From: Arthrobacter alkaliphilus
Lineage (GTDB): Bacteria; Actinomycetota; Actinomycetes; Actinomycetales; Micrococcaceae
DNA: 63,285 nt
NCBI RefSeq assembly: GCF_021483235.1
Contig: NZ_JAKEEC010000003.1
Location: 1-63,285 of the forward strand
Direction: 5' to 3'
The notes under the pieces are model-generated. The model saw only the letters and a list, made by a program, of their open reading frames with translations. It was not told the origin of the DNA and searched no databases. A program made the position numbers and the translations under genes. Positions within the stretch are counted from its first letter, which is position 1. Each line of letters begins with the position of its first letter. Shown here piece after piece: positions 18,887 through 28,222 of the stretch.

Positions 18887-19597
18887 ATGAGCTCCTGGAA
18901 CATCCTCCCCCGTGCCGCGTTCGACCTTGAGACCACGGGACGGAACTCCCGTTCCGCGAGGATTGTCACCGCTTCCATCACGGTTGTGGACGACGACGGC
19001 GGCATCGTCAAGGAACTCGAGTGGTTGGCGGATCCCGGGGTGGAAATTCCCGCGGAGGCCAGCGACGTCCACGGCATCACCACGGAGAAGGCGAGGACCG
19101 AGGGCCGTCCGGCGGCAGAAGTGACGCGCGAAGTCGCCGCCGCACTTCAGGAGCTGTTCGACGGCGGCGTGCCTGTCATCGCGTTCAACGCCAGTTATGA
19201 TTTCACGGTCCTGGCCGCCGAATCCGCCCGCTATGGAGTGCCGCAACTGAGCCGGTTCCCTGTGCTTGACCCGTACGTCATGAACAAGCAGGTCGACCGG
19301 TACCGCAAAGGCAAGCGGACGCTGACCGCGCTGTGCGAGGAATACGGGGTGAACCTTGAGAACGCCCACACCTCCGCTGCCGACGCGCTGGCCACCCTGC
19401 GTGTCCTCGATGCCATGGCCGGCAAATTCCCGAAGTTGCAGATGCCGGCCTCCAAGCTGCACCACCTCCAGGTCGATTGGGCCGCCGCGCAGGCCGCCGA
19501 CTTCCAGAGCTACCTGCGCAAGACCAAACCGACGGCCGTCATCGAAGGGAATTGGCCGGTTCTTCCCCCGGAAGATGCCAGCCGCGGAGACTTCTAA
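18887..19597 (+). CDS. DnaQ-like DEDDh 3'-5' exonuclease
   Basis: A 236-residue exonuclease-fold protein. Exo I is FDLETTG (Asp13, Glu15), Exo II lies in VIAFNASYDFTVLAA, and Exo III in AHTSAADALATLRVL, with the His-x4-Asp spacing of the DEDDh class. These residues coordinate two metals for 3'-5' hydrolysis of nucleic acids. It lacks polymerase-binding or BRCT extensions, so it is a stand-alone enzyme of the kind annotated as 3'-5' exonuclease or DNA polymerase III epsilon-like. It is divergent from the ATL-adnAB operon. The role is probably DNA repair or processing of short oligonucleotides; its specific substrate cannot be read from sequence. Confidence 0.9.
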   Translation: MSSWNILPRAAFDLETTGRNSRSARIVTASITVVDDDGGIVKELEWLADPGVEIPAEASDVHGITTEKARTEGRPAAEVTREVAAALQELFDGGVPVIAFNASYDFTVLAAESARYGVPQLSRFPVLDPYVMNKQVDRYRKGKRTLTALCEEYGVNLENAHTSAADALATLRVLDAMAGKFPKLQMPASKLHHLQVDWAAAQAADFQSYLRKTKPTAVIEGNWPVLPPEDASRGDF

Positions 19598-19933
19598 AGC
19601 GTCCGGGTCCAGGTCCGTCGGCCCGGCACCCGCGTGATGGGACGCACGTCACATGGCGCGCATTGCCTGAAAGCCACCTGAGCGTCAGTCACGAATTCCC
19701 CTCGAGGCTGGAGTGGCGCGGCACTTCGCCTTCGGTTCGCACGCTGCGCTGAATTTAATTCGGATCTTTCGCGAATAGCGCGTCATATCGCCTTCAATTT
19801 ATCGCTGAATGGGTCGATGACATAATTAAGTTTGGCGGGTCGAGTTCTGATATTGCGGCCCAAACCTGCTTTGGCTGCGTTCCCCGCCCGTCTCGATACG
19901 AACGTGTGTTCCCCGATGAAAGTGATTTGCTTG
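19598..19933. other. Non-coding leader upstream of the amino-acid ABC operon
   Basis: This 336-bp gap holds no convincing gene. Positions 19751-19860 are clearly richer in A and T than the surroundings (for example TTTAATTCGG, CATAATTAAG), as expected for a regulated promoter. An imperfect palindrome (CGCGAATAGCGCG) lies near 19770. I cannot assign a specific -10/-35 pair or regulator. A frame open from about 19832 joins the downstream gene but lacks a plausible start. Confidence 0.4.
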
Positions 19934-20887
19934 ATGAAAATCAAAGCCTTGAAGTGGTTCTCCACTGTCCCCGTGGCTGCAGTCCTCGCCGTCTCCCTGG
20001 CCGCCTGCGGTGGCGGAGCGGGCACCAACAGCAGCGCCTCGCCAACCGACGCCCTCCAAGGCAGCGACCAGAAGACGCTGGACAAGTACACCACCAAGGA
20101 CGTCACCCCGCTGGACAAGATCGACAAGTCCAAGCTGGGCCTCATCACCGATGGCACCCTCCACGTCGGCACCCTCTCGGACGCCCCGCCGAACATCTTC
20201 ATCGACCCCTCCGGCAAGTTCACGGGCTACGACAACGAACTCCTGCGTGCCGTCGGTGCGAAGCTGGGCCTCAAGGTCGAGTTCGCCTCCACTGACTTCG
20301 CGGCACTCCTCTCCCAAGTCAAGAACAAGCAGTTCGACGTCGGATCCTCCTCGATCTCCACCACGGACAAGCGCCGCGAGTCGGTCGGCTTCACCAACGG
20401 CTACGACTTCGGCTACATGGCGGTCGTGACCAAGACCGATTCCAAGGTCAAGGGCTTCGCCGACCTCAAGGAAGGCGTCCGCATCGGCGTCGTCCAGGGC
20501 ACCGTCCAAGACGACTACGTCACCAACACGCTCAAGCTTGAGCCCGTCCGCTTCCCGGACTACAACACTGTTTACGCCAACGTGAAGAGCGGCCAGGTTG
20601 ACGCCTGGGTCGCTCCGTCGCAGCAGGCCACCGGCCAGGTCAAGGACGGCGACAACACCAAGATCGCCGAAAAGGTGGTTAACACCCAGAACTTCACCGC
20701 CTGGGCCGTGAACAAGGACAACAAGGCGCTGATTGACGCGCTCAACTCCGGCCTCGACGCGGTCATCGCCGACGGGACCTGGACCAAGCTGACGGCCGAG
20801 TGGTACAAGGACCGCCCGACCACTGCTGAGCAGACGCCGCAGGGCTGGAAGCCGGGCAGCAAGGCCGTCCAGATCCCGGCCAAGTAA
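19934..20887 (+). CDS. Polar amino-acid ABC transporter substrate-binding lipoprotein
   Basis: A 317-residue family 3 extracellular solute-binding protein. The N-terminus MKIKALKWFST starts a lipoprotein signal peptide ending in the lipobox SLAAC, followed by a Ser/Thr/Gly-rich linker. The mature part shows the family pattern GTLHVGTLSDAPPNIF, GYDNELLRAVGAKLG and QFDVGSSSISTTDKR. It captures a polar amino acid at the outer membrane face and delivers it to the permease encoded next. ATG 19934 is preferred over ATG 19916, giving a compact signal peptide. It is the first gene of a three-gene operon (SBP, permease, ATPase). The ligand is not identifiable by eye; the protein resembles glutamine or general amino-acid binders. 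Confidence 0.9.
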   Translation: MKIKALKWFSTVPVAAVLAVSLAACGGGAGTNSSASPTDALQGSDQKTLDKYTTKDVTPLDKIDKSKLGLITDGTLHVGTLSDAPPNIFIDPSGKFTGYDNELLRAVGAKLGLKVEFASTDFAALLSQVKNKQFDVGSSSISTTDKRRESVGFTNGYDFGYMAVVTKTDSKVKGFADLKEGVRIGVVQGTVQDDYVTNTLKLEPVRFPDYNTVYANVKSGQVDAWVAPSQQATGQVKDGDNTKIAEKVVNTQNFTAWAVNKDNKALIDALNSGLDAVIADGTWTKLTAEWYKDRPTTAEQTPQGWKPGSKAVQIPAK

Positions 20888-20899
20888 CCCCGGCGTTCC

Positions 20900-21673
20900 A
20901 TGGATCTCCAGGAAATCCTCAAACAACTCGGTGAGACCTTCCTTGATTGGAAGGCGATGGGCGAAGTCATACCCAAGATGTTCGCGGTCGGCTTGCCGAA
21001 CACGCTCGTCCTGGCTGTGACGTCGGGCATTATCGGATCGTTCCTCGGCATGTTGCTCGCCCTCATGGGGATCTCCCGGAATCCTGTCGCCCGGTGGATC
21101 GCCAGGGTCTACACGGATGTCTTCCGCGGGCTGCCGGCCGTGCTTACCATCCTCGTGATCGGCCTCGGGTTCGGACCTATTATCCGGCACATGACGGGCT
21201 CGACGAGTCCGTACCCGATGGCCATCGCGGCGCTGTCGTTGATGTCGGCCGCCTACATCGGCGAGATCTTCCGTTCCGGCATCCAGAGCGTGGACAAAGG
21301 GCAGCTCGAGGCCACCCGGGCCTTGGGGTTCGGCTACAGCGCTTCCATGCGCCTCGTCGTCGTACCCCAAGGCATCCGGCGGGTCCTGCCCGCACTCGTG
21401 AACCAGTTCATCGCGTTGATCAAGGAGTCTTCCCTCGTGTTCGTCCTGGGCCTCTTGGCCTCCGAACGGGAAGTCTTCCAAATCGGCAAGGATCTGGCGT
21501 CGCAGAGCGGCAACCTGTCCCCCTACGTGGCAGCAGGGCTGTTCTACCTGGTCATGACGATTCCGCTCACGCACTTCGTGAACTGGCTGGACCACCGCCT
21601 GCGTTCGGGCCGGCCTGAAAAGAAAGAGCCGGACGAGGCAGCCGCCGTCGTCGGGAAGGGAGCCCAGGCATGA
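20900..21673 (+). CDS. Amino-acid ABC transporter permease (His/Glu/Gln type)
   Basis: A 257-residue permease with about five membrane segments, beginning near residue 25 ([21 protein letters not shown]). The EAA loop signature for contact with the ATPase is visible as [23 protein letters not shown] near residue 135-157, followed by [13 protein letters not shown], typical of the HisMQ/GlnP family. Only one permease is encoded, so it probably works as a homodimer. The gene begins 12 bp after the binding-protein stop and overlaps the ATPase start by 4 bp (ATGA), showing translational coupling. Confidence 0.93.
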   Translation: MDLQEILKQLGETFLDWKAMGEVIPKMFAVGLPNTLVLAVTSGIIGSFLGMLLALMGISRNPVARWIARVYTDVFRGLPAVLTILVIGLGFGPIIRHMTGSTSPYPMAIAALSLMSAAYIGEIFRSGIQSVDKGQLEATRALGFGYSASMRLVVVPQGIRRVLPALVNQFIALIKESSLVFVLGLLASEREVFQIGKDLASQSGNLSPYVAAGLFYLVMTIPLTHFVNWLDHRLRSGRPEKKEPDEAAAVVGKGAQA

Positions 21674-22407
21674 GCGAATTTGCTTCGGGAACATTAACGG
21701 CCAAGGACATCCATTTGTCCTTCGGCTCGAACCATGTCCTGCGCGGCATCGACCTGCACGTCGAGAAGGGCACCACGGCCTCCGTGATCGGCCCGTCCGG
21801 CTCAGGCAAGTCCACGCTGCTGCGGGTCATGAACCGGCTTATCGAACCCGAGCGGGGCGACATCCTGCTCGACGGCCGTTCGGTCCTCAAGGACAACCCC
21901 GACGAACTGCGCCGGCGGATCGGCATGGTCTTCCAGCAGTTCAACCTATTCCCGCACAAGACGGTCGCGGAAAACGTTTCGTTGGCCCTGCGGAAATTGC
22001 GCGGGATGCCCAAGGACAAGGCACGGGAAGAGGCCTTGGCGCAGCTGGACCTCGTGGGACTCAAGCACAAGGCCGACGTCCGGCCAGCCAACCTCTCCGG
22101 AGGCCAGCAACAGCGCGTGGCGATCGCCCGCGCGCTGGCCATGAAGCCCGAGGTGATGTTCTTCGACGAGGCAACATCGGCCCTGGACCCTGAACTGGTC
22201 AAGGGCGTGCTCGCGCTCATGACCGACCTGGCCAAGGGCGGCATGACCATGGTGGTGGTAACCCACGAAATGGGCTTCTCACGGAACGTTTCCGATTCCG
22301 TGACGTTCATGGACGCGGGCGTCGTCGTAGAGACCGGCTCGCCGGAACAGCTCTTCACCGAACCGCGGACCGATCGTTTGAAGGGCTTCCTTTCGGACGT
22401 GCTCTAG
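21670..22407 (+). CDS. Amino-acid ABC transporter ATP-binding protein
   Basis: A 245-residue ABC ATPase of the GlnQ type. Walker A is [11 protein letters not shown], the Q-loop [11 protein letters not shown], the signature [15 protein letters not shown], Walker [15 protein letters not shown], and the H-loop [18 protein letters not shown] replaces the commoner FDEPTSALD. It powers uptake through the permease encoded immediately upstream and closes the operon, which ends at a long inverted repeat (22423-22489). Confidence 0.95.
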   Translation: MSEFASGTLTAKDIHLSFGSNHVLRGIDLHVEKGTTASVIGPSGSGKSTLLRVMNRLIEPERGDILLDGRSVLKDNPDELRRRIGMVFQQFNLFPHKTVAENVSLALRKLRGMPKDKAREEALAQLDLVGLKHKADVRPANLSGGQQQRVAIARALAMKPEVMFFDEATSALDPELVKGVLALMTDLAKGGMTMVVVTHEMGFSRNVSDSVTFMDAGVVVETGSPEQLFTEPRTDRLKGFLSDVL

Positions 22408-22422
22408 CGCAGGCCCTGGGAA

Positions 22423-22489
22423 ATCCCCGGCTTCCGGACGTAACACCCGCGTAGAGTATGCGGTGGTGAATCGTCCGGAAGCCGGGGAT
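22423..22489. terminator. Long perfect inverted repeat between converging genes
   Basis: Perfect 18-bp arms (22423-22440 ATCCCCGGCTTCCGGACG and 22472-22489) flank a 31-nt spacer. It lies 16 bp after the ABC ATPase stop and 14 bp before the end of the converging GH3 gene, so a bidirectional terminator is the simplest reading. The spacer is long for an intrinsic terminator and there is no strong T-run on either side. Confidence 0.6.
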
Positions 22490-22502
22490 CTTTCGTACCT
22501 GG

Positions 22503-23780
22503 CTACTTCCCGTCTTTGACCTGGAGGACAGTCAAGGCCGCGGCATCTACTGATTTGCGGAATTCAGGGTCGGCCTGCGCCCGCTGCAGGACCTGGGTGA
22601 ACATCGCCGGAACTGAAGCAGGGTCCGCGCACAGAACCATGGTGCCGCCCGCGGCGATGAACTTCGTTGCCCTGTCCCCCACGCTCCAAGGCGACAGTTG
22701 CACGGCATTGCACAGGTCATCGGACACGATAATGCCGGTGAACGCTGCGTCTTCCCGCAACATCGTGCGCATGATTGCCGCTGAAAACGGAGCCACGTTC
22801 TCCGGATCGATTTTGTCGTAGTAGGCGTTCGAAATCATGACCCACCGTAGCCCGGCATCGATCGCCGCCTTGAACGGCATCAGGTTGGGATCAGTCCGGG
22901 TGGTTTCCGTGTCGTGGACGTTCGCGCTGACGTCAGTGTTCAGGGTGACGCGCCCCATTCCGGGAAAGTGCTTGGCCACGGGCGCCACCCCGGCGTCCCG
23001 CAATCCTTCCGCCATCGCCTTCCCGTGCTCCGCTACCGCCGCGGCATTGAAGCCGAATTCGCGCTTGAACGCCCCGATGGGTTTGTTTGATGGCGCAAAT
23101 TCGGGGCCGGGCACCGTATCCATTACGGGAGCCAGATCAACATTCACTCCGGCCTGCAGGAGTTGTGACCCCCAGTTTCTGGCGTCTGCGCGCAGCTGTT
23201 CGGGACTTGAGCTACCTTGGTCCAGGGCTGCGGGGATGGGCAGGAATCCGGGTCCCTTGAGGACTTGGACCTGGCCGCCTTCCTGGTCAGTCGCGACGGA
23301 CAACGGTAACCCGCGGCTCGCGGCCGGGGAAACGGCCGCCTTCAGCTTTGACACAACCGATGCTGCCGCAGCAACGCCTGCCTCGCTTCGTCCCGCCAGA
23401 TAGATATTACCGACGTGGTTGTTCAGGAGGTCGGCCACAGCGCTCGAATCGCTTCCGTCGGCCTTGGCTGCCACCATGAACAACTGGCCTACCCTCTGCT
23501 CCAGGGTCAGGTCCGCGAGACGCTGCTCCAGCGTCGGGTGTGGAGGCGGCGGCGGTTCAGCGGGGCTGGCCGGAGTAGCCGACGCAGCCGGCGATCCGCC
23601 CGGTGGCGAGGGGGAAAAACCAGGGACGGCATGCGGGGCGCTCGGCTTCGCGGACGGGCCCCCGGCCGCCGACAAACCGCGGTCAACGGTGTCGGCATGC
23701 GCCATTCCGGCGAATGCCGCTGCCGTCAGGGCGAAAAGGATGAGCACAGAGGTTCTGGATCGCTTGAGCAGATGAATCAT
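22503..23780 (-). CDS. Secreted glycoside hydrolase family 3 (beta-N-acetylhexosaminidase-like)
   Basis: A 425-residue exported GH3 protein. MIHLLKRSRTSVLILFALTA to MAHA is a classic signal peptide; then comes a Pro/Ala/Ser-rich linker (about 40-85) and the TIM-barrel domain. Conserved elements are VGQLFMVAAKADG, SVATDQEGGQVQVLKGPGF, KHFPGMGRVTLNTD, and the nucleophile region IIVSDDL. In NagZ enzymes the KHFPGHG...DSH loop gives a His-Asp acid/base dyad; here Met replaces the His and no DSH is seen, so catalysis or specificity may differ. ATG 23780 gives a clean signal peptide; the frame continues upstream without support. A likely role is cell-wall turnover. Confidence 0.85.
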   Translation of the reverse strand: MIHLLKRSRTSVLILFALTAAAFAGMAHADTVDRGLSAAGGPSAKPSAPHAVPGFSPSPPGGSPAASATPASPAEPPPPPHPTLEQRLADLTLEQRVGQLFMVAAKADGSDSSAVADLLNNHVGNIYLAGRSEAGVAAAASVVSKLKAAVSPAASRGLPLSVATDQEGGQVQVLKGPGFLPIPAALDQGSSSPEQLRADARNWGSQLLQAGVNVDLAPVMDTVPGPEFAPSNKPIGAFKREFGFNAAAVAEHGKAMAEGLRDAGVAPVAKHFPGMGRVTLNTDVSANVHDTETTRTDPNLMPFKAAIDAGLRWVMISNAYYDKIDPENVAPFSAAIMRTMLREDAAFTGIIVSDDLCNAVQLSPWSVGDRATKFIAAGGTMVLCADPASVPAMFTQVLQRAQADPEFRKSVDAAALTVLQVKDGK

Positions 23781-23781
23781 C

Positions 23782-23809
23782 GCCTTGTCGATTCGGCCTT
23801 GTCGATTCG
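23782..23809. repeat. Two tandem copies of a 14-bp sequence before the GH3 start
   Basis: GCCTTGTCGATTCG occurs at 23782-23795 and 23796-23809. On the minus strand each copy contains CAAGGC, so the duplication doubles the only AAGG-type ribosome-binding motif in front of the GH3 ATG. Confidence 0.75.
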
Positions 23810-23819
23810 ATCGATGCCC

Positions 23820-23862
23820 GCAGCCTGTTCCCGGCACGCATCGGGCGCAAGGAACAGGCTGC
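23820..23862 (-). terminator. Hairpin terminator after hemL
   Basis: Arms GCAGCCTGTTCC (23820-23831) and GGAACAGGCTGC (23851-23862) pair perfectly around a 19-nt loop. It sits 23 bp past the hemL stop and before the GH3 gene, suggesting it ends the haem operon transcript. Confidence 0.65.
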
Positions 23863-23885
23863 CAGGCATCGGAAAAGAGCGCAGA

Positions 23886-25205
23886 TCAGGCAGTGGCCTC
23901 CGCGGCCGCCTTGGCCGCAGCGGGAAGAGCGTCGAAGATCCGGTTCATCGCGGCATCGTCGTGGGCAGCGGAGAGGAACCACGCCTCGAAGACCGACGGC
24001 GGCAGGTAGACACCGGAGTCCAGCATGGAGTGGAAGAACGGCGCATAGCGGAAGGCCTCCTGCGCCTGGGCATCTGCGTAATTGTGGACGCCGTTGGCCG
24101 AAGTGCCGAAGGCCACGGAGAAGAGATTTCCTGCCCGCTGGATGGAATGGTCCACGCCGGCGGCGTCCAGCGCCGATGAGAGAGCCGCAGAGAGGTCCAG
24201 TGAGCGGGCATCCACGAAGCTGTAGACCTCAGGGGTCGCGAGCGACAGGGTGGCAACCCCTGCAGCCATCGCCACCGGGTTCCCGGACAAAGTTCCCGCC
24301 TGGTACACCGGGCCCAGCGGCGCAAGGTAATCCATGACGTCGGCACGCCCGCCGAGTGCCGCCGTCGGCATGCCGCCGCCAATGACCTTTCCGAAGGTCA
24401 GCAGGTCGGGCACCCAGCCTTCCTGGCGGCCGGTGAGGCCCCAATAGCCTGCATAGCCGGTGCGGAAGCCGGTGAGCACCTCATCCAGGATCAACAGGGC
24501 GCCGTGCTCGCGGGTGATGCGGGACAGCCCTGCGTTGAAGCCTTCGTTCGGCGTGACGACCCCCATGTTCGCAGGAGCGGCTTCCGTGATGACGGCAGCG
24601 ATGTTGTTGCCGTGCGCAGCGAATGCGGCTTCCACCGCGCCGAGGTCGTTGTACGGCAGCACAAGGGTTTCAGCCGCTGCGGCTTCGGTGACGCCGGCCG
24701 AACCGGGCAGCGCCATGGTGGCAAGGCCGGAGCCGGCCGAGGCGAGCAGCCCGTCGAGGTGGCCGTGGTAGCAACCGGCGAACTTCACGATCAGGTTCCG
24801 GCCGGTGAATCCGCGGGCAAGGCGCACTGCGGTCATGGTTGCCTCGGTGCCCGTGGACACCATGCGGATGCGTTCCACGGCGGATACGCGGTCCTGGACG
24901 ATCGCGGCGAGGTTTGCCTCATCCGGCGTCGAGGCCCCGAAGGACAAGCCACGGTCGACGGCGGCGTGTACGGCGTCGAGGACTGCCGGGTGTGCGTGGC
25001 CCAGGAGCGCCGGGCCCCACGAGCAGACGAGGTCGACGTAGTCGCGGCCATCCGCATCGGTGAGGTACGCGCCCTTCGCCGAAACCATGAACTTCGGGGT
25101 GCCGCCGACGGAGCCGAAGGCACGCACCGGCGAGTTGACGCCACCGGGCATCAGTGAACGGGCACGGTCGAACAGCTGGTCGGAGACAGGGGTGTTTGAA
25201 GTCAT
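23886..25205 (-). CDS. hemL: Glutamate-1-semialdehyde 2,1-aminomutase
   Basis: A PLP enzyme of about 439 residues that converts glutamate-1-semialdehyde to 5-aminolevulinate, the second step of the C5 pathway. Signature elements: [18 protein letters not shown] near the N-terminus, [42 protein letters not shown], and the PLP lysine in [16 protein letters not shown] 25205 (MTSNTP) is chosen; an ATG nine bases upstream (25214) is possible. It is the last gene of the minus-strand haem cluster, 51 bp after the flavin oxidoreductase, with a hairpin terminator beyond its stop. Its partner hemA lies at the far end of the cluster. Confidence 0.96.
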   Translation of the reverse strand: MTSNTPVSDQLFDRARSLMPGGVNSPVRAFGSVGGTPKFMVSAKGAYLTDADGRDYVDLVCSWGPALLGHAHPAVLDAVHAAVDRGLSFGASTPDEANLAAIVQDRVSAVERIRMVSTGTEATMTAVRLARGFTGRNLIVKFAGCYHGHLDGLLASAGSGLATMALPGSAGVTEAAAAETLVLPYNDLGAVEAAFAAHGNNIAAVITEAAPANMGVVTPNEGFNAGLSRITREHGALLILDEVLTGFRTGYAGYWGLTGRQEGWVPDLLTFGKVIGGGMPTAALGGRADVMDYLAPLGPVYQAGTLSGNPVAMAAGVATLSLATPEVYSFVDARSLDLSAALSSALDAAGVDHSIQRAGNLFSVAFGTSANGVHNYADAQAQEAFRYAPFFHSMLDSGVYLPPSVFEAWFLSAAHDDAAMNRIFDALPAAAKAAAEATA

Positions 25206-25256
25206 GGTGTCCATTCTTTCAGGGATTCGGGACGGTTCAGGCGCCGGAATGACGGC

Positions 25257-26333
25257 TCAAGCGCCGGCAAGCTGCTCGGCCACCAGCGGGGCAACCACAG
25301 TGCCGAAGAGTTCGATGCAGCGCATCATGGATTCGTGCGGCAGGGTTCCGTTGCTGTATTTGAGGTCGAAACGGTCCACGCCGAGGTTGCGCTTCAGCAA
25401 CACGATCTTCCGGGCAACCGTTTCCGGGGATCCGACATACAGGGCTCCTTCGGGTCCGCACATTGCGTCGAACTCGTCCCTGCTCGCCGGTCCCCAGCCG
25501 CGCTCGGCGCCGATGCGGTTGCGCTGGGCCAGCCAATGCGGGAAGAGTTCCTCCCGGGCCTCTTCGTCGGTCGGGGCAACATGGCCGGGCGAGTGCGTGG
25601 CAATTTGCTGCATGGGCTGCCCGTATTTTTCCATTGCCTCGCGGTAAAGCTCCACGAGCGGGGCGAAGCGGCGCGGTTCCCCGCCGATGATCGCGAAAAT
25701 GATCGGGTAGCCATATTGGGCGCAGCGCAATACGGACTCAGGAGTACCGCCCACACCGATCCATGTGGGCAGCAGGTGGTGTTCAAGCGGCGGAAAGACG
25801 CTCATTCCGCTCACGTTCGGCCGGGTGCGGCCTTCCCAATGCACCGGCTTCTGGGCCCGGACCTTGTCGAACAGTTCCAGCTTCTCCTCGAACAGGACTT
25901 CGTAGTCCGCCAGGTCCAAGCCGAACAACGGGAACGATTCCACGAACGAGCCGCGTCCCAACATCACTTCCGCCCGGCCGTTGGAGAGCGCGTCAACTGT
26001 GGAAAAGCGCTGGAAGACCCTAATGGGGTCATCGGAGCTGAGCACGGTGACCGCCGAGCCGAGTTTGATCCGCGATGTCCGTGCGGCCGCGGCGGCGAGG
26101 AAAACTTCGGGCGCCGAGACGGCGAAGTCGCGCCGGTGGTGCTCCCCCACCCCAAAAGCATGGAGCCCGACGGCGTCCGCCAGTTCCGCTTCCGCCAACA
26201 GCTCCCGCAGCACCTGGGCGTGGGGTTTCGGGTTGCCTTCGGCATCGACCCCGGCGTCACCGAAAGTATTCAGCCCGAGGAGTATCTCCTTGGGTCCGAC
26301 AGGGGCTGTGGGCGTGGAAGCGGCGTCGGTCAT
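25257..26333 (-). CDS. LLM-class (luciferase-like) flavin-dependent oxidoreductase
   Basis: A 358-residue protein of the bacterial luciferase-like superfamily, expected to use reduced FMN or F420 on an unknown substrate. Family features are a TIM-barrel start EILLGLNTFGDAG, the GVGEHHRRDFAVSAPEVFLAA segment, LGSAVTVLSSDDPIRVFQRF, GRAEVMLGRGSF, and VGGTPESVLRCAQYG. Its start codon shares one base with the hemB stop (ATG/TGA, 26333), so it is translationally coupled to the haem operon. It has no established part in haem synthesis, which makes its position notable. It could be a haem- or porphyrin-related oxidoreductase or an unrelated passenger. Confidence 0.88.
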   Translation of the reverse strand: MTDAASTPTAPVGPKEILLGLNTFGDAGVDAEGNPKPHAQVLRELLAEAELADAVGLHAFGVGEHHRRDFAVSAPEVFLAAAAARTSRIKLGSAVTVLSSDDPIRVFQRFSTVDALSNGRAEVMLGRGSFVESFPLFGLDLADYEVLFEEKLELFDKVRAQKPVHWEGRTRPNVSGMSVFPPLEHHLLPTWIGVGGTPESVLRCAQYGYPIIFAIIGGEPRRFAPLVELYREAMEKYGQPMQQIATHSPGHVAPTDEEAREELFPHWLAQRNRIGAERGWGPASRDEFDAMCGPEGALYVGSPETVARKIVLLKRNLGVDRFDLKYSNGTLPHESMMRCIELFGTVVAPLVAEQLAGA

Positions 26334-27313
26334 CAGGACTCCTTAAGCCAGCCGGCAAGCTCTGACGCCCAGTACGTCAGCACCATGTTGGCACCGGCCC
26401 GCTTGATGCCGAGCACGGATTCTGTGATGGCGCTCCGGCGATCGATCCAGCCGTTCGCGGAGGCCGCTTCGATCATGGCGTATTCACCGGAGATTTGGTA
26501 GGCCGCTACGGGAACAGGGCTCATGGCGGCGACATCGGCGAGGATATCGAGGTAGCTCATGGCCGGCTTGACCATCACCATGTCCGCCCCCTCTTCGAGG
26601 TCCAGTTCCACCTCGATGATGGCTTCCCGGCGGTTGGCGGCGTCCATCTGGTAGGTGCGGCGGTCGCCCTTGAGCTGGGAATCCACTGCTTCCCTGAAGG
26701 GGCCGTAAAAGGCGGAGGCGTACTTTGCCGCATAGGCCATGACCGCAGTGTTCTTGTGTCCGGCGTCCTCAAGGGCCTGGCGAATCACCGCGATCTGGCC
26801 GTCCATCATCCCGGACGGCCCCAGGACCTGGGCACCGGCGTCGGCCTGCGCTACCGCCATTTGGGCGTAGATTTCGAGGGTGGCGTCGTTGTCCACGTAG
26901 CCGTTGGCGTCAAGGACACCGCAATGGCCGTGGTCGGTGAATTCGTCGAGGCACACGTCGCCCATGACCACCAGGTCGTCGCCGACTTCTGCGCGGACGT
27001 CGCGTATGGCCTTGTTCAGCACGCCGTCGGGATCCAGGGAGGCGGTGCCCCGCGCATCACGGACCGCGGGGACACCGAACAGCATGATTCCGCTGACGCC
27101 CCGTTCCACGGCTTCGGCGGCGGCACGCTTGAGCGAGTCCGTGGTGTGCTGCACGACGCCGGGCATCGAGCTGAGCGGGGCCGGTTCGGTGAGTCCTTCG
27201 CGGATAAAGGCCGGCAGGATGAGGTCCGCGGGCGCCAGCCGGTGTTCGGCGGTCATCCGGCGGATGGCGGCGGTGGTGCGGAGCCGGCGGGGCCGGTGGT
27301 TTGGAAAGCTCAA
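26333..27313 (-). CDS. hemB: Delta-aminolevulinic acid dehydratase (porphobilinogen synthase)
   Basis: A 326-residue enzyme that condenses two 5-aminolevulinates to porphobilinogen. The metal region reads [17 protein letters not shown], an intermediate form with two Cys and one Asp instead of the three-Cys zinc site, so metal use may be mixed. The catalytic lysines lie in [17 protein letters not shown] and [11 protein letters not shown]. The start is a TTG at 27311-27313, which overlaps the hemD stop (TTGA), with AGGGA eight bases upstream; [14 protein letters not shown] matches the expected N-terminus. The frame runs further upstream only as an antiparallel shadow of hemD. Confidence 0.94.
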   Translation of the reverse strand: MSFPNHRPRRLRTTAAIRRMTAEHRLAPADLILPAFIREGLTEPAPLSSMPGVVQHTTDSLKRAAAEAVERGVSGIMLFGVPAVRDARGTASLDPDGVLNKAIRDVRAEVGDDLVVMGDVCLDEFTDHGHCGVLDANGYVDNDATLEIYAQMAVAQADAGAQVLGPSGMMDGQIAVIRQALEDAGHKNTAVMAYAAKYASAFYGPFREAVDSQLKGDRRTYQMDAANRREAIIEVELDLEEGADMVMVKPAMSYLDILADVAAMSPVPVAAYQISGEYAMIEAASANGWIDRRSAITESVLGIKRAGANMVLTYWASELAGWLKES

Positions 27314-28203
27314 CTTTCGTTCCCTTCGGTGTCGAATACGGTGCAGAGGGCGGCCACGATGCCGGCGGGTGTGGGTTCCTTGGCGATTGCCGCAACGGGG
27401 ATGCCGAGAGCGTGAGCCTCTGCCGCCGTCGAGCGCCCGATCGCAATGAACCGGCAATCATGCAGCGGTGCCAGTGAGGCGTGAATGCGACGGGCCGCAC
27501 TGGGCGAAGCGGCGACGACGGCGTGGAGCCGGCCGCCGGAAAGCTCGGCCTTGGCGGCTTCCGGCGTGAGCTCCGGAGCTGCGGGCTCCTTCCCCTCGTG
27601 CCACCCGTTCGCTGCTGCCAAGGCGGCAGTCAGCCGGCGTTCGGGGGCCGCCGGATAGTCCACGGTGTGATACGCCGTCAGTGCCTGGACCAGGGCGCCC
27701 TTGGCTTCGATACCGTCCGCCAACGTCGCATCGGCGATGTCCGCTTGGGGCAACAACACGCTGGCCGGGCCTGCCGGCCAGACGGAGACGAGCCCGGCGG
27801 CCGACTGGACGTCCTCCGGTGCGAGGTCCACGGCAATCCCTTCCGCCTCAAGGACGCGCCGGCTCGACGGACCGATCGTCGCGACCCGGACGGAATCCGG
27901 AATCAGGTCCTTCAGCTCCAAGCGACGCTCGGCCGCCTTTTCCGTCAGCGCGCGCACCGTGGTGATGCTGCTGACCACCAGCCAGCCGTACGCTCCCGCT
28001 CGGAGGGCGTCCAATGCGACCTCGAGGGAATGCTGGTCGCGGGCACGCTCGAAGTCGATCAAGGGCAACAGGAGCGGCTCGGCGCCCGCTTCGCGGAGGG
28101 CAGTGACGAGCGGGGCGGCACGATCCGGGCTGCGCGTCACAAGAATCCGGGCCCCTTCAAGGACCCGGGCTTTACCCGCTTTCGCCGCGCTGTGCCGTCC
28201 CAT
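27310..28203 (-). CDS. hemD: Uroporphyrinogen-III synthase
   Basis: A 297-residue HemD-like protein: two alternating lobes without strong motifs, as usual for the family. Recognisable parts are [32 protein letters not shown] near the N-terminus, [39 protein letters not shown], and [15 protein letters not shown]. It cyclises hydroxymethylbilane with inversion of ring D. Start ATG 28203 is supported by an AGGAG Shine-Dalgarno 4 bases upstream. It lies between hemC (19 bp upstream) and hemB (4-bp overlap), and that position strengthens the assignment. Confidence 0.9.
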   Translation of the reverse strand: MGRHSAAKAGKARVLEGARILVTRSPDRAAPLVTALREAGAEPLLLPLIDFERARDQHSLEVALDALRAGAYGWLVVSSITTVRALTEKAAERRLELKDLIPDSVRVATIGPSSRRVLEAEGIAVDLAPEDVQSAAGLVSVWPAGPASVLLPQADIADATLADGIEAKGALVQALTAYHTVDYPAAPERRLTAALAAANGWHEGKEPAAPELTPEAAKAELSGGRLHAVVAASPSAARRIHASLAPLHDCRFIAIGRSTAAEAHALGIPVAAIAKEPTPAGIVAALCTVFDTEGNES

Positions 28204-28222
28204 GGTCTCCTGTCGGCTCCGG

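Noticed and set aside
19826..21694. 622-codon minus-strand frame opposite the ABC binding protein and permease genes
   Set aside because: It spans two real genes and their junction on the other strand; codon bias favours the plus-strand genes, which have clear motifs.
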